Below, one piece after another: positions 11,891 through 23,106 of a DNA stretch of 64,000 nucleotides. The translations under genes were made by a program, and so were the position numbers. Within the stretch, counting starts at the first letter, position 1; the number at the start of each line of letters is the position of its first letter. Origin of the DNA: Crocodylus rhombifer (Eukaryota > Chordata > Crocodylia > Crocodylidae); assembly GCA_038503035.1 (NCBI GenBank), contig JAVSML010000044.1, positions 310,001 to 374,000 of the forward strand, read 5' to 3'. The notes beneath the pieces were generated by a model. The model had not been told where the DNA came from. It saw only the letters and a program-made list of their open reading frames with translations, and did not search any database.

Positions 11891-12722
11891 GGTTCAACCA
11901 GGACAAGCGCAGGTTGTAGGACAAGCAGGATGTGGTTCAACAAGGACAAGTGCAGGGTGCTGCACCTGGGGAGAGGGAACCAGCATTATGGTTACAGGTT
12001 AGGGGCTGACCCTCTCAGCAGCACAGAGGCAGAGAGGGATCTTGGAGTCAGGATTGACTCCAGGATGAATATAAGTCACTAGTGCGACGAAGCAATAGGC
12101 AGAGCCAACCGCACCCTGTCCTGCATCACCAGGGGCATCACTAACAGGTCCTGAGAGGTCTTGCTCCCCCTCTGTATGGCGTTGGTCAGGCCGCAGCTGG
12201 AGTCCTGTGTCCAGGTCTGGGCGCCGCACTTCCAGAGGGACGTGGAGAACCTGGAGAGGGTCCAGAGGAGGCCACTCGTGTGGTTGGGGGCCTCTGTAGC
12301 CAGCTCTATGAGGAGGGGCTGAGGGACCTGAATCTCTTCAGTCTCTGCAAGAGGAGACTGAGGGGAGATCTTGTGGCTGCCTACAACCTTATCGGGGGCC
12401 ACCAGCAGGGACTCGGGGAAAGTCTGTTCACCAGGGCCCCCCTTGGAGTCACCAGGAACAATGGCCACAACCTGAGGGGAGGATAGGTTTAGGTTGGATA
12501 TTAGGACGAACTACTTCAGTGTAAGGGTGGCCAGAGCCTGGAATAGGCTTCCCAGAGAGGTGGTGCTCTCACCTTCCCTGGAGATCTTCAAGAGGAGACT
12601 GGACAGGCACCTGGCTGGGGTCTTATGACCCCTGCCACCCCCAGTGCTCCTTCCTGCCCATGGCAGGGGTCGGACTCGATGATCTGTCTAGGTCCCTTCC
12701 CACTCATTGATTTTATGACTCT
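11891..12722 (+). mobile_element. CR1 LINE, 5'-truncated copy 2
   Basis: A CR1 3' portion beginning at the 'tgcagggtgctgcac' region of ORF2 and ending in 'cggactcgatgatctgtcta' followed by 'ggtcccttcccactc'. The 3' end differs from copies 1 and 5, so it is another subfamily. Its 5' edge has a 43-bp-period duplication: 'ggttcaaccaggacaag' at 11891 and 'ggttcaacaaggacaag' at 11934. Confidence 0.9.
11941..12628 (+). pseudogene. CR1 ORF2 remnant, end of reverse transcriptase
   Basis: Translation in shifting frames gives [35 protein letters not shown] and LFSLCKRRLRGDLVAAYNL, then a TRNNGHNL block, all conserved in CR1 ORF2. There are stops (for example after NISH and after TNRS) and frame changes near 12270 and 12486. 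It is a dead copy. Confidence 0.85.
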
Positions 12723-13944
12723 GTCTGAAAGGACAGGGCTAAGGCATGGCACTTCTACATGTGACCTCCCAAATTCAAGATGTTTGTTCTGTCTCAGAGT
12801 TCTTGAAATACACTTTGTCTTTTATTTAGACTGTCGTCAAAGTCTAAATAAAAGACAAAGATGGCATTTGGAGTATGATTTAGGCTGTAGGAACATTTTC
12901 AGAACCTTTACTATTACCTATAGTACCTTTAATGTTACCTGTAGTAACATTTTCAGTATCTTTCAGCATATCTGATTCCTTTCAGGATCTCCCTATGGTT
13001 CATTAACCTTTGGTTAAGAAACCCAAAATAAAACCATCCCTTGTACACAGCAGAGGCCCAGCCTAAGCCTTCTCCTCAAGCGTCCTCTCAAAGCTGTTCA
13101 GGAGCATAATTTTTCCCATGGGAAAATATATGTAGATATAGATACACACACACATATACCCCATGGAAACATTTTGATTGTTGTCAAAATGTGTCATGAA
13201 TGTGTAGTTTTGTGTCAGGAAGTGAAAGGCATGGTTACTTTTCAACAAAAAGCATGGAGGGAGGGGAAGGTTGTTTGTTGATGGATGGATGAACACTGGA
13301 GGGTGTTTTTTAAAATTAATTAATATATTTGTTTTTGTTTTCCAATGACAGATTGATATGTTTCAAATTAGATATATGCTTTCCACAAATATTTTTTGTT
13401 CAAGAACAGAAATTATATTTTAAAATAAAAGTAGAAATAAAAAGTTTTAAACCAGCTGATGCATTGATGCAGTGCAGTTCTAGCTTTTTTCTTCAGGCCT
13501 TTCTGTTGGGACCCTTATTCCTTCACAGCAGCACGTCACATTTACTCTACTCATCCTGATGGCTTTAACAAGAGAAACCTCTGGCAATGGGTCAGCAGAC
13601 CTTACTTAGTGCAGGGTTTTAATTCTCTGTGCAGGGTTTTAATTCTCACTAATCAGACCCACAGAAGAATTTTGCATTTCTTTCTGGTATAATAGTCTCT
13701 GTCATAGCAGCCCTCTAGTATGGAGTTATTTCTAAAAATATAATCAGTTGCAAAGTTCTGCCTTGCAAAATGAACCTGCTTACATCTTTTTCTATAATGG
13801 GCCCAATAGAATAAAAAGCTTTAGATCTCTCGCTGGTATAACCTATGTCCATGTATTTCATACCTATGGCACAGTACTAAAGACTGTTTTCTTCTGAGTA
13901 ATTGAGAACCTCACCGCATCAGTGATGTGCTTTGTTATAAAAGG
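12723..13944. other. Non-coding DNA with a short low-complexity tract
   Basis: Holds a TA/CA-rich tract at about 13125-13159 and a local tandem duplication of 'gtgcagggttttaattct' near 13609-13647. Also present is an inverted match around 12815-12862, where 'gtcttttatttagact' faces 'agtctaaataaaagac'. No gene is recognised. Confidence 0.5.
12816..12859. repeat. Short perfect inverted repeat
   Basis: The arms tgtcttttatttagact and agtctaaataaaagaca are exact reverse complements separated by about 10 bases. In RNA this would fold into a 17-bp stem. It is not linked to any recognised element. Confidence 0.7.
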
Positions 13945-13989
13945 ACAGCATGGGGATAATCAGCCTAGGATAACAACAAGAAAATGTTG

Positions 13990-14752
13990 TCAGTGGCACT
14001 CCGAGGACCGGTACCTCAGGACTGCACCAGTACAGGCTGGGGACAGACTGGCAAAGCAGCAGCTCTGCAAAAAGGTCCTGGGGGGTTACAGTGGACAACA
14101 AGCAGGATGTGAGCCAGCAGTGCCCTTGTTGCCAAGAAGGGCTAATGGCATACAGGGCTGCATTGGTAGGTAAGTTTCCAGCAGATCCAGGGAAGTGATT
14201 GTTCCTCTCTGTTCAGCGCTGGTGAGGCCACATCTGGAGTCCTGTGTTCAGTTTTGGGCCCCACTCTACAGAAAGGATGTGGACAGATTGGAGATCCCAG
14301 CAGAGGGCAAAAAAAAAAATGGTAGAGGAGCTGGGGGACAAAACTTATGAGGAGAGGCAGAGGGAAATGGGCTTATTTACTCTGGAGAAGAAAAGACTGA
14401 GAGGGGGGATTTAATTAGCAGCCTTCAACTCCCTGAAGGGTGTTTCCAAAGAGGTTGGAGCTGGACTGTTCTCAGTGGTGGCAGATGATAGAACAAGGAG
14501 CAATGGGCTCAAGTTGCAGCAAGGGAAGTTTGGTTGGATATTAGGAAAACGTTCTCACTAGGAGGGTACTAAAACACCAGAACAGGTTACCCAGAGAGGC
14601 TGTGGACCCTCCATCCTTGGAGGTTTTTAAGACCCAGCTAGACAAAACCTTGGCTGGGATGATAGAGGTTGGGATGGAGCTGCGTTGAGAAGGGGGTTGG
14701 ACTAGATAACCTGTGGAGGTCCCTTCTAACCCTGCTTTTCTATGACTATGGA
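13990..14752 (+). mobile_element. CR1 LINE, 5'-truncated copy 3
   Basis: A CR1 3' end of the subfamily with tail 'gggttggactagataacctg', 'ggaggtcccttctaaccc' and a terminal 'ttctatgactatgg'. The body contains 'ggtgaggccacatctggagt', a conserved CR1 ORF2 stretch. A short A-run at 14310-14319 interrupts the frame. The exact 5' edge is uncertain by about 50 bases. Confidence 0.88.
14205..14660 (+). pseudogene. CR1 ORF2 remnant, C-terminal end
   Basis: The translated pieces match the CR1 RT tail: [15 protein letters not shown], then an F-x-L-x-x-KKRL-type block and an RTRSNGLKLQQGKF-type block. The A-run near 14310 and several substitutions break the frame. It is non-functional. Confidence 0.8.
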
Positions 14753-14973
14753 ATATATTTTTACTATAGGGTGCTTGTACACATGATGCCATTACCATGT
14801 ACATGTGACAGAAATTTCACTTTGTGTGGCTTAATGGCATCACACTGTACACGTACAAGAGTTCTGGGGGGTTTAAAACGAGGTTGCATTATTGGAAACT
14901 ACACTACATCCCAATGTACCTTAGTTTGCAATGAGGTGTTGTAGCTATAAGTCAGCTCACCCCCTGGCTGTAG

Positions 14974-15117
14974 GAGAGGCAGGCAGGCTCTGCCAAAAAA
15001 AATAAATATAAAAGGATCAGGCCCTGCACCGCTTCTGCCTTCAGCAAGTACCTGAAGGCAGAAGCGGTGAGGGACCTGATCCTTTTTATTTTTTTTGGCA
15101 GAGTCTGCCTGCCTCTC
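14974..15117. repeat. 144-bp near-perfect palindrome
   Basis: Left arm 14974-15044, loop 15045-15051 (7 bases), right arm 15052-15117. The arms match throughout except for a 5-base indel in the A/T stretch and about four substitutions. Transcribed RNA would fold into one long hairpin of about 65 bp. Confidence 0.95.
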
Positions 15118-15489
15118 CCTCAACCAAGGAGCAAGCTGTTTGGTAGCTGAGCAGCCCCTGAGCTGCGGGGGACCTCGGTCCTTCCTTCTATGGTGGCAAT
15201 GCCTCCTGGGGATGCCCTGGCAAGCTGCTAGCAGGCCAGTTGCTGCCCTAGCAATGGGTCGGCAAAGAGTTGAATTGGGCCCCAGGAGCTCCTCTGAGCT
15301 GGAGCAGCACCTGGCAGCTCATCCGAGCAGCCCCGAGGGGGAGCTGCCAAAATAGAGGGAAGGATTGTGGCCCCCTAAAGCTCAGGGCCCGCTCGGCCCA
15401 CTGACAGCTCACCCCCTGGCTGTGGGCAGGCTCTGCCAAAAAAAAAAAAGGTTTGGACCCCTCACCATAACAGTGACAGAACAATAAGA

Positions 15490-15545
15490 CCCTTAAATCG
15501 AAATGGTGGGTTTTCAAATAAAAACCTACCATTTCAATTTAAGGG
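15490..15545. repeat. 25-bp hairpin
   Basis: The arms at 15490-15514 and 15521-15545 are reverse complements at 23 of 25 positions, with a 6-base loop. It lies inside the TIR element at 14769-15598. Confidence 0.92.
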
Positions 15546-15598
15546 GTATAGAATGCAACCCTAAGAATGAACCCCCTGGCACGTGTACAAGTGCGCCC

Positions 15599-16884
15599 AG
15601 TAGCAAAGATGGCCATTTTCTTCTTTCCAGGGGTGTGTGTCCATCCTTTTTATGTGAAGCAAAAATAAAATATTTTTCTCAGTGTTTCAAAAGATTAGAG
15701 CCTAGAAAAGAATTAAAAGAGGAAGGGCAAGCTTTGGCTTTCTGCCACCTGGAAATAAAATCCATTTAATTCACCCTGACTATCCTTGTTATAGTGTTAA
15801 ATATAGACTAAATAGTTTAATATGGATTTATGTAATGAGCTCATAAATTGATTTTGCAGTGCAAGCTCAGTTTAGAGTTTAGGAACAGACAGTCTTTTAA
15901 TAAGATCAAAACAGCATTCTTGCATTCTGACAATTCAGGCCGTGGTCTTGTTGATGAAGATGATGATGGCTTTTTTGTTTGGTTTCTGATTTGGCATCTG
16001 ACTCATTACTACCCAGCCTCTCTCCTTATTCATTTATTTATTTACAAGTCTAGGATCAGAAATGCAAGAAGTGAAGGGGAACCCTTCTTCAGGCTCCTAT
16101 GGGAGAAAACAGGCATGTTTCTTGTAGGAATGCAAATATATTATCTCTTTGAGTGACAGGATAAAACAGGCTTCTTGTTTCCCCTGTTTTCTTTTCTGTC
16201 CCTCCCTCCTCACCCCACCTTCCCTGCCTTCGGGAACAATCTTATTCACCTTACTTAAACATGAATTATTTAACTTGGGAGATTGGCTGATTATTTGTGG
16301 AATGCAATTCCTTGGAAGTTTAGGAGATGAATCCTTGGGAAAGTACCTCTTTCATCCAACCCCCTCCTGCCTGGCTCAGTGGCCTCTGTTAGATGTAATT
16401 GTAATTGGTGTCTGGGTTGGGATGACAGTGTCAGCCTATCATTTCAGGGTTTAGAGCTGTACATTGGATAGCCAGATTTGTAATTATAATGTGCTTTTTT
16501 TCCCTATTTATATTCAGCAGCATTCTCGCCTTGCTATACCACCCCTGGAAGTGAGAGATTGGTAATAGGGAGGGGAGGCTTTGTAGCAGCCAAATCCACC
16601 CTTTGCTTAGAATACACTCCGATTCTCCGAGGTATAAAAGGCCAAGGTGAACAGTTCTTAAAGGTTAAGATTTACAGTCCTGGAGGACTTAATCTAAAAT
16701 CTGTCCTTGTCAAAATTAAACATGGCTGCCCCTCCAGTAATATTAATTGGAACATTATATTAGTATGAGGTTCAAGTCAGGGGTTTATCAATTCTCTGAG
16801 CTTAGCTGGTGCCCTGGTCCAATCCCTATGTGGAATGTTTCTGTTCACATAGTTTTCTAAGGAAGTTTACCGTATTTTTCAGGC
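15599..16884. other. Single-copy DNA, nothing recognised
   Basis: Non-coding sequence, pyrimidine-rich near 16170-16240. No recognised element or exon. Confidence 0.55.
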
Positions 16885-16980
16885 AAGGTCCTGATTCTGA
16901 TTTCAGTTACACCCTTGCAGATCCAAATTTACCTCATTAAAGTTGCCAAGTTTACATGGGTGTAACTGAGAACAGAACAT
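16885..16980. repeat. Old palindromic MITE-like repeat
   Basis: The left part, 'gattctgatttcagttacac', faces 'gtgtaactgagaacagaac' on the right; in reverse complement they share the core 'tcagttacac'. The layout resembles an old amniote palindromic repeat family that reads 'gattctgatctcagttacac'. The related-looking stretch at 22358-22461 has the same style of ends. Confidence 0.45.
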
Positions 16981-17397
16981 TTTCAAAGCTGTAATACGAT
17001 TTTTGCAATCATAGAAGTTAATTTTAAAAAGGACTTGGTTAGAAAAATGGACACACTGATTGTTATTCACTGTGTGCAAATTGTGGCTGTATAAGGAGTG
17101 AGCATTAGTGGTTGTCAAGCTTGTTAGACTTGGGCTGCCCTTCAAAAATGCTCGAGAAATGGGATCGTGACCAGCAGGGTCTGAAAGTGTCCCAGTGGCC
17201 AATATCTTATTTGAATCTCTGGGTTTATTTTGTGAATCAGGTTTGCACACTGAACATTGTTTGCACACTGAATGTGTTTTATGGTACTTTGGGACACCCT
17301 TGAATGGATTTCAAGGCACTCCAGAGTGCTGCATCTCCCTGGCTGAGAATTAATCTGTCTCTAGCAGAAGCACCATTTTCCCCCCTCAGTGTACCAC

Positions 17398-18743
17398 TGT
17401 AGCAAGGATCAAACCCCTAGGGGCTGTGATGCTTCTTTATGGTCACACAACTCCTGCTTTGCTCTGGTTCGATGGGTGCCCTCCCTTTTCTTTCACCTGC
17501 CACACCTTGATGTGTACTATGAGAGACCACCCTTGGGTCCCAGATTGTTTATTTCTTGGCCACTGGGACCCCACAGGTCATGATCCCACCCCTCGAGCAC
17601 TAAGTGGGCTCTCTTGGCCTATCCATGGCCCCGGGGCATATGCCACCTTAAGGGCTATTTGTGAACTCCAGCCACCCCCATAGTCATGCCCATGTCTTAC
17701 AGATTTTATTGTTCACTTATTCTTAGCATGCTTCCTTAGGCCTCTTCATCTTTGTTGGAGCCTCGGTCTTCCCAGCCTCTGCCTCTTTCCGTTAGCTGGG
17801 ACCTTTAGCCCAGGACCACTGTGCTGGACCTGGCTTCTGGGTTTCATCCCCTCTTGGGCACTGGGCCCCCCTGGCCCTGCCCCTGGCCTTGGCATCTGGC
17901 CTTTTCAGGTACTGGGGCCCCTGACCCTGCCTGGCTTCTGCTCCTGCTAGGCTTCTGCCTCTCTCTAGGCTTCATCCACCCTTTGGCTTAAGCCTCCTTT
18001 GTGTCCTGAGCCTGGGCCCCTAGCAGGGCTCTAAACACTAGCATGCCCCTTGCATCCTGCTCTTGGCTAACTGTAATGTGCCCCTTAGGTACCCCAGTGT
18101 GGCCTCCTCATCTCTCCTTGTTGCTAATCCCAGACCACCGGTAACGTAAAACAAAACAAAACAAAAAAATATGAGCCCCTAACTGCAGCTAAAACTCTAA
18201 GCTCACAGACTATATAATAAAACCCTCCTTATCCTGGGTCTTAGCTCCCTGCAGACCCTCAGCTCCTGATTTGCTGTCTCCAGGTATAGCAGCATCTCAG
18301 TCAGCTGTTCAGATACAGCCATCTCACTGCAGAGTTCTTCCCTTTGGTGCCTGCAGGGCCAGACTGGCTGCTTGGTCTCAGGCATTGACTTTATGTGCCT
18401 CCTAAGTCCTGCCTTTCTGGTCAGGTGGCTCTAGAGCCACACACAGGCGTTCCCTTCTGGGCCCGATGACTAGCCTGTTTTCCCTGCTAGAGCTTAGTTC
18501 AACTGCTTGCAGCCTTCTGCTTCTGGGCTACCTAGATGCCTGCCCCAGCACAGCTTATTGTTCTGTCCCTATTTCCTGGGAGAGTTACTTACCCCTAACC
18601 AGCCCAGGCTTGAGTCTGTATGGCTGCAAGTTTGCCCGTTCATTTGCAGTCAGCCCACTTTCTAGCAGCCAGCCCTTCATGAGCCAACCCAGCCTTCTTC
18701 TGTTCTTCTTAAAGTACCAGAAGCCCTCTGGCTCCCTGTTACA
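17398..18743. mobile_element. Candidate solo LTR, about 1.35 kb
   Basis: The interval begins tgtagcaagg and ends ccctgttaca, so it has TG...CA termini and an imperfect inverted end (8 of 10). The flanks are accac on the left and accat on the right, a possible 5-bp target duplication with one mismatch. The body is strongly pyrimidine-rich on the + strand, with repeated 'ggcttctg/ctggc' words, and has a 'tatataataaaacc' stretch at about 18210. No gag, pol or env coding is present. The orientation cannot be decided because the ends are symmetrical. Confidence 0.45.
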
Positions 18744-20080
18744 ACCATTCAGTATGCTTTCCAGAATTTATCCAACCATTCCAACTCTTCCTTGTGTTCT
18801 TTCAGGAGAATGATTTGCAAGCTACTAGTTTCTACACTTTGGCTGCACTAAGGAAGAACCCTGTTATTTCCCCTGTTTCCCATCACACTTGAAAATAAGA
18901 TTGCCAGAACCAGCCTTCCAGGAGTGAGAGAGCTATAGGGTCTCCTGAATATGCTGATGTAGAATTCCCTGTAGAATCGCTCCTAAGTTATGTAGGTTTC
19001 ACTGAGAACAGAATTGGGCTTCCTTGCATCCACCAGAAAGTTAGTTACTCTATGGTTTAGAACCAGAGATTAGAGCCATATCCTGGACCACTTTTTAAGG
19101 GGTCAATTCTGCTCAGATTTATTCCAGTGGGAAATCAGGAGTAGTTCTGATAAAACCAAGAACTGTTAAAATTCTGTCCAGAAGGACAGGTAAACATGTC
19201 AGTGTACCTTGATCAGTGTAAATAATATGACCTGGTGGGAAATAAATCCTTTTTTCATTCTCAGAACTTCAGAAAATTCTTCTACTTCTGTCTCATAAAG
19301 TTATGTCTCATAACTAAAATTCTGGGAATAATAGTGCAGAATTTTTAATTCCAAAAGCCTATTCCCTTATTTAGCCAACAGGCTCCAAATCAAAACGCAC
19401 AATATTTGACAGACATTGCTATCCTGTTGTAGAAGAAAATTTATTAAGAGTTATAAAGACTTTTAGATAGCCCATAATAACTGGTGATTTCTTTTAAAAG
19501 CAGGGTCTCTTGTTATATGTAGTTTGGTGCATGGTAGATCCCTAAGAAAATCATTCACATGAATTTGGCAGGATTTCCCCTACCAATCCTTACTGTCTAG
19601 CTGTTGGACTGAAATAACTGTTCCCAGTTAGTGTCAATTAAACCTTTGGCCAGCACTTTGAATTGGATAAGCATATTTTTATGGATCCAATAGTTTTCAT
19701 AGAAATCATAAAGCGAGAGCCCCAAAATATCTGTTGCAAGTGTTCTATTTGCCAGAGAAGCAAGAACCTCAATAAATCAGAACCAATATCTAAATCATTA
19801 TCGGTCAGTTTTTGCCTACCTTGCTCTCACTGAAATAGTACCTTTCTAGGGGTGGTGCGGTCTTAATGATTAGGACTATTATGGAGTTAAGCTCTGTGTG
19901 GTATGAGCAAAGTGAACAATGTAATCTACAATGGGACCCTGATAGTTCAGCAACTTTTTTTTAATAGAAACTTATTATTATGGGTCAAAATATACACTAG
20001 TGTAAATTTAGAGTATCACTGTAGATTTAAAGGACAGTGTTTAACTCCATGGATCCAGTTCTGCTGCATTGACTCAATCT
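18744..20080. other. Single-copy DNA, nothing recognised
   Basis: Non-coding and AT-rich. It may contain decayed pieces of palindromic repeats near 18990-19190, but nothing that can be delimited. Confidence 0.5.
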
Positions 20081-20116
20081 GGGTGCATCTACACATGCAC
20101 TTTACTGCAGAACTGA

Positions 20117-20124
20117 CTAATTAG
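20117..20124. other. Left copy of 8-bp target-site duplication
   Basis: Reads ctaattag; the right copy is at 21305-21312. Joining the outer element across one copy restores the sequence seen in related uninterrupted elements at 52160 and 62367. Confidence 0.85.
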
Positions 20125-21304
20125 TAAGGCTGTGTGAAGCTTTGGTAGCTGATTCGATTCAGAGGAGATTCAGTCTGATTCAGAGGCCGAATCTTTGAAT
20201 CCAAATCAAGTCGGGAGACCATTTAAAAGGTCCAAATCAAATCAAATTGGAAGCCTCCAGATCCATTCAGAAAAGATTTGGCGCCACTTTGGAATTTGGC
20301 AATAGATTAAACAGGCAGCCAACAGTCCTCCCCACACTGGACACTGCTGGCTCCATCTGGTAAGTCTGTTGTGATGGGTGGAGGGGGAAAGGAAGGGGTG
20401 TCGGGGAGGGAGGGATTGGGGCTGGGACAGGCTGCCCAGCCGGGGTGGGGCAAGGGGCACTGGACTCAGAAAGGGGGCAGGGGGGCACAGCAGTGCTGGG
20501 AGCAGGGGCTATGTCCTGCTGCCACTTGTCCCCTTCCACCTGGAGCGAGCTGTGCCTGCATAGCCCACCACTTGTCCAGCCAGGGTGCAGGGGAGTGGTA
20601 TGCGGGTGCTGCTGCCTCTTGCCCAGCTGGGACGAGGGGCATGGGATGTGAGCAGCACCTGCATTGTCCCCCCGGCGCCCAGGCCGGGCAAGCAGTGGCA
20701 GCAGCTGCATCCTGCACCCCCCCGCCCTGGCTGGGCAAGCAGTAGCAGGGCATAGCTGGCTGCTTGCCCAGCTGCGGGGGGGGAGCACTGGGAGTGGGGG
20801 CTATGCCCTGCGACAGCTTGCTCAGCCAGGGCAGGGGGGCACAATGCAGGCACAGCTTGCTCTGGGCAGAAGGGGGTAAGTGGCAGCAGGGCATAGCCCC
20901 CACTCTCAGCACTTCCACGCACCATTCCCCTCCCCACGTACCCCCCACTCCTGGCACTTCCACACCCCCCCCCTCCCTGCCCCCTGCCTGAATCCTGCAG
21001 TCCTTCACCCCAGCTAGGCAGCTTGTCCCAGCCCCAGCTCCAATCCCTCCTTCTTCCACTCTCCTTCTATCCCCCCTCTGCCCACCGCAACAGACTTACC
21101 AGCTGGAGGCAACTGTGTCCAGCGTGCTGAGGACTGCTGCCTGTTTAGTCTATGTCTGAATGTCCAGAGTGGTGTCAAATCTTTGGATCGGATTCAGACA
21201 AATTGAATTGTGACAGTGATTTGCATCTCCGAATCAAATCGCTGTCCCTTCAAATCGGCTGAATCCGAATCCAAAGCAAACACTTGCCGCTTTGCACAGG
21301 CCTG
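20125..21304. mobile_element. hAT-like non-autonomous foldback element, 1180 bp
   Basis: The flanks are an exact 8-bp target duplication, ctaattag, at 20117-20124 and 21305-21312. The left end taaggctgtgtgaagc faces caggcctgtgcaaagc from the right, with 11 of 16 matching. The left 38 bases match the right end of the element at 61502-62230 at about 32 of 38 positions. The interior is an imperfect long inverted repeat. For example 'tggtaagtctgttgtgatgg' near 20359 faces 'ccaccgcaacagacttacca' near 21080. The centre is GC-rich, with degenerate 'gggcaagcagtagcagggcat' modules. No transposase. An 8-bp duplication and CAGG-type ends point to hAT. Confidence 0.8.
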
Positions 21305-21312
21305 CTAATTAG
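21305..21312. other. Right copy of 8-bp target-site duplication
   Basis: Exact repeat of 20117-20124. It marks the right edge of the inner hAT-like insertion. Confidence 0.85.
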
Positions 21313-21737
21313 CTCTGCAGTAAAGTGTTGCAGTCTACACATGTGCAAGCATTAGGGCAGAATAAATTAACTAACTCTCCCATAGGGTAGTACAGTCCCT
21401 GACACTACTATCCTATGGCAGAATAATGTACTTCACCAAAATGCATGTGTACATGGTGACGGGATGGCTGGGGCACAAGGGTGCTAAAGCATGGATGTTG
21501 TGTGCTGCCTAGCCTTGCACTTTAGCCCCCTTGTGCCCCAGCCAGCCCCTCCATTGCCTGATGACACCATCCAGAGCCCAAGGATGACTCCCTACACTAG
21601 CCCAGGGCTGCTCAACCCCAACTCAAAGTCTGTGGTCCTGGGCGCACATGTAAACATTATGCCAGGGAGCAGTTTTCTGCAGTGCAAACTGTGCTGGAGT
21701 TTGTCATGTCACCTTAACGGCACATGTAGATGCATCC

Positions 21738-23106
21738 ACTGAGTAGTATTGTATTCCTCAAGTACTCCCACTAAAACCAATCAGCAGGTAAGCTTCCATT
21801 GGCTTCCACAGGAGTAGAAGTGAGTTCCAAGTACATTATAAGGAACAAAGCCTTTGCTACAAGGAAACTGCCAGATTTAAAGATTTTTTTTTTTTCATTT
21901 CAGATTAGCAACCTGACAGAGAGCTCATTTCTGTTAGCATTTACCTGTTAACAGTTGCATTTACAAAGCCATTATTTATCATGAACTAGATTTCATTTGA
22001 TCATTTTGGCTATCACTGTGCCTGACCTAATACTTATTGAAGTTAATAGAGATCTTTGAATTGACCCAGAGTGGACTGTAGTAGGCTATCTTCTCTGAAT
22101 ACAAGGAGTTTAGGTGAGTATACCTTACCTACACATCTCACAGTGGGGGACTAGAAAAGAAGTGTGGTGGCAAAATTGAAATTGAGAATTAAAGATTAGG
22201 CAGTAGAAGGAGCAGGAACATCAATGTCAATATGCTATCTATGTCTCTTCTCTTCCAGTTTTAGTACCTGTTGGTCTGTGTTTTGTTAAATTTAAAGAAA
22301 TTCTCTGTGCCCTGAATTCACCATTGTCATTGTATAATCAATCTAGCAATGAGAAATGAACCAGATTCTAATCTGAGTTACCTGAATACAAATTCACTTG
22401 ACGTCAGCAAGATTGCTTGGAATTAGGCTAGTCTATATGAGTCCAGAATCTGACTTTGAGTGTTTTTCCATGCCTGTTTACAGTTTTGCAGTGTGTTATT
22501 AGGTATCTAGCTTTGTGAAATGTTCTCAGTATGCAAATGTGAAGCGATGATACAAAACTAACATAACCTATTAAATGTCATAAAAATCATGGGTGTTGTG
22601 CACAATGTTCAAGGCGTGTTTAACAATGCCCAATATTAAACCAAGGTGTTTCATAGAAACAATGTTGTATGTGATGTGATATTCCTGATGTAACTACATA
22701 TTCTTCTTTGTAAGATTATAAATCATTCTGTTTTATAGTTTGTTCTTTGACTTCTAATTACTTGAATTCCCATGAAGTTTGGCTACAGAGCGGAAGGAGC
22801 AGCCTTATGTTAGTAATGAATCTGAGAGCAAAGAAGGATAGTGCAGTGAATGCTTTCATTCTGTGAGAGAAGGTTCAGTTTAAACCATACATTTCAGAGA
22901 CTTTATTTAACATCGTTCATAATTAGACATAAATGAATAAACGTATACACTAACACAGGTTCTCCCCACACTCCTTGTCCCCACTGATCACAAAGCATAA
23001 CAACCATTCAGTAATTTTTCATTCATTCCTTTCACAAGAAAAGGGCCAAACTGTGGCATTCACCCACTAGCCTGTGTCGGGAACAGCCTAATCCTTTCTT
23101 TGTAGC
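21738..23106. other. Non-coding DNA with one old palindromic repeat
   Basis: At about 22358-22461 the left 'accagattctaatctgag' faces 'gtccagaatctgac', like the repeat at 16885. The rest is unrecognised AT-rich sequence. Confidence 0.5.

Larger units (their letters stand above)
14769..15598. mobile_element. Non-autonomous TIR element with internal palindrome
   Basis: The left end reads gggtgcttgtacacatg. The right end, reverse-complemented, reads gggcgcacttgtacacgtg, a TIR with a 2-base gap. The 830-bp body has no transposase. It holds a GC-rich module repeated in inverted orientation (the 144-bp palindrome at 14974-15117) and again in direct orientation (14951-15000 resembles 15402-15445). 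It also holds a separate hairpin at 15490-15545. The termini resemble those of the elements at 20081 and 62367. No clear target duplication was found. Confidence 0.65.
20081..21737 (+). mobile_element. TIR element interrupted by a hAT-like insertion
   Basis: The left end is gggtgcatctacacatgc and the right end, reverse-complemented, ggatgcatctacatgtgc. Without the inner insertion (20125-21312, counting one duplicated site) the element is about 470 bp. Its right half matches the elements at 25146, 52160 and 62367 in order: 'attagctctgcagtaaag', 'tctacacatgt', 'tagtac...ctatcctatgg', 'ggctggggcacaagggtgct', 'ccccagccagcccc'. There is no transposase, so it is a MITE-like family. A crocodilian MITE family named Chompy is known; I cannot tell whether this is it. 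Confidence 0.72.

Noticed and set aside
20400..21050. Possible CpG-island promoter
   Set aside because: The GC-rich block is the interior of a mobile element; no adjacent first exon or core promoter is recognised.
20267..21059. Open frames up to about 197 codons rich in Gly, Pro, Cys and Ala
   Set aside because: They lie in the GC-rich centre of a foldback transposon and overlap in several frames on both strands. Low stop-codon density from composition explains them.
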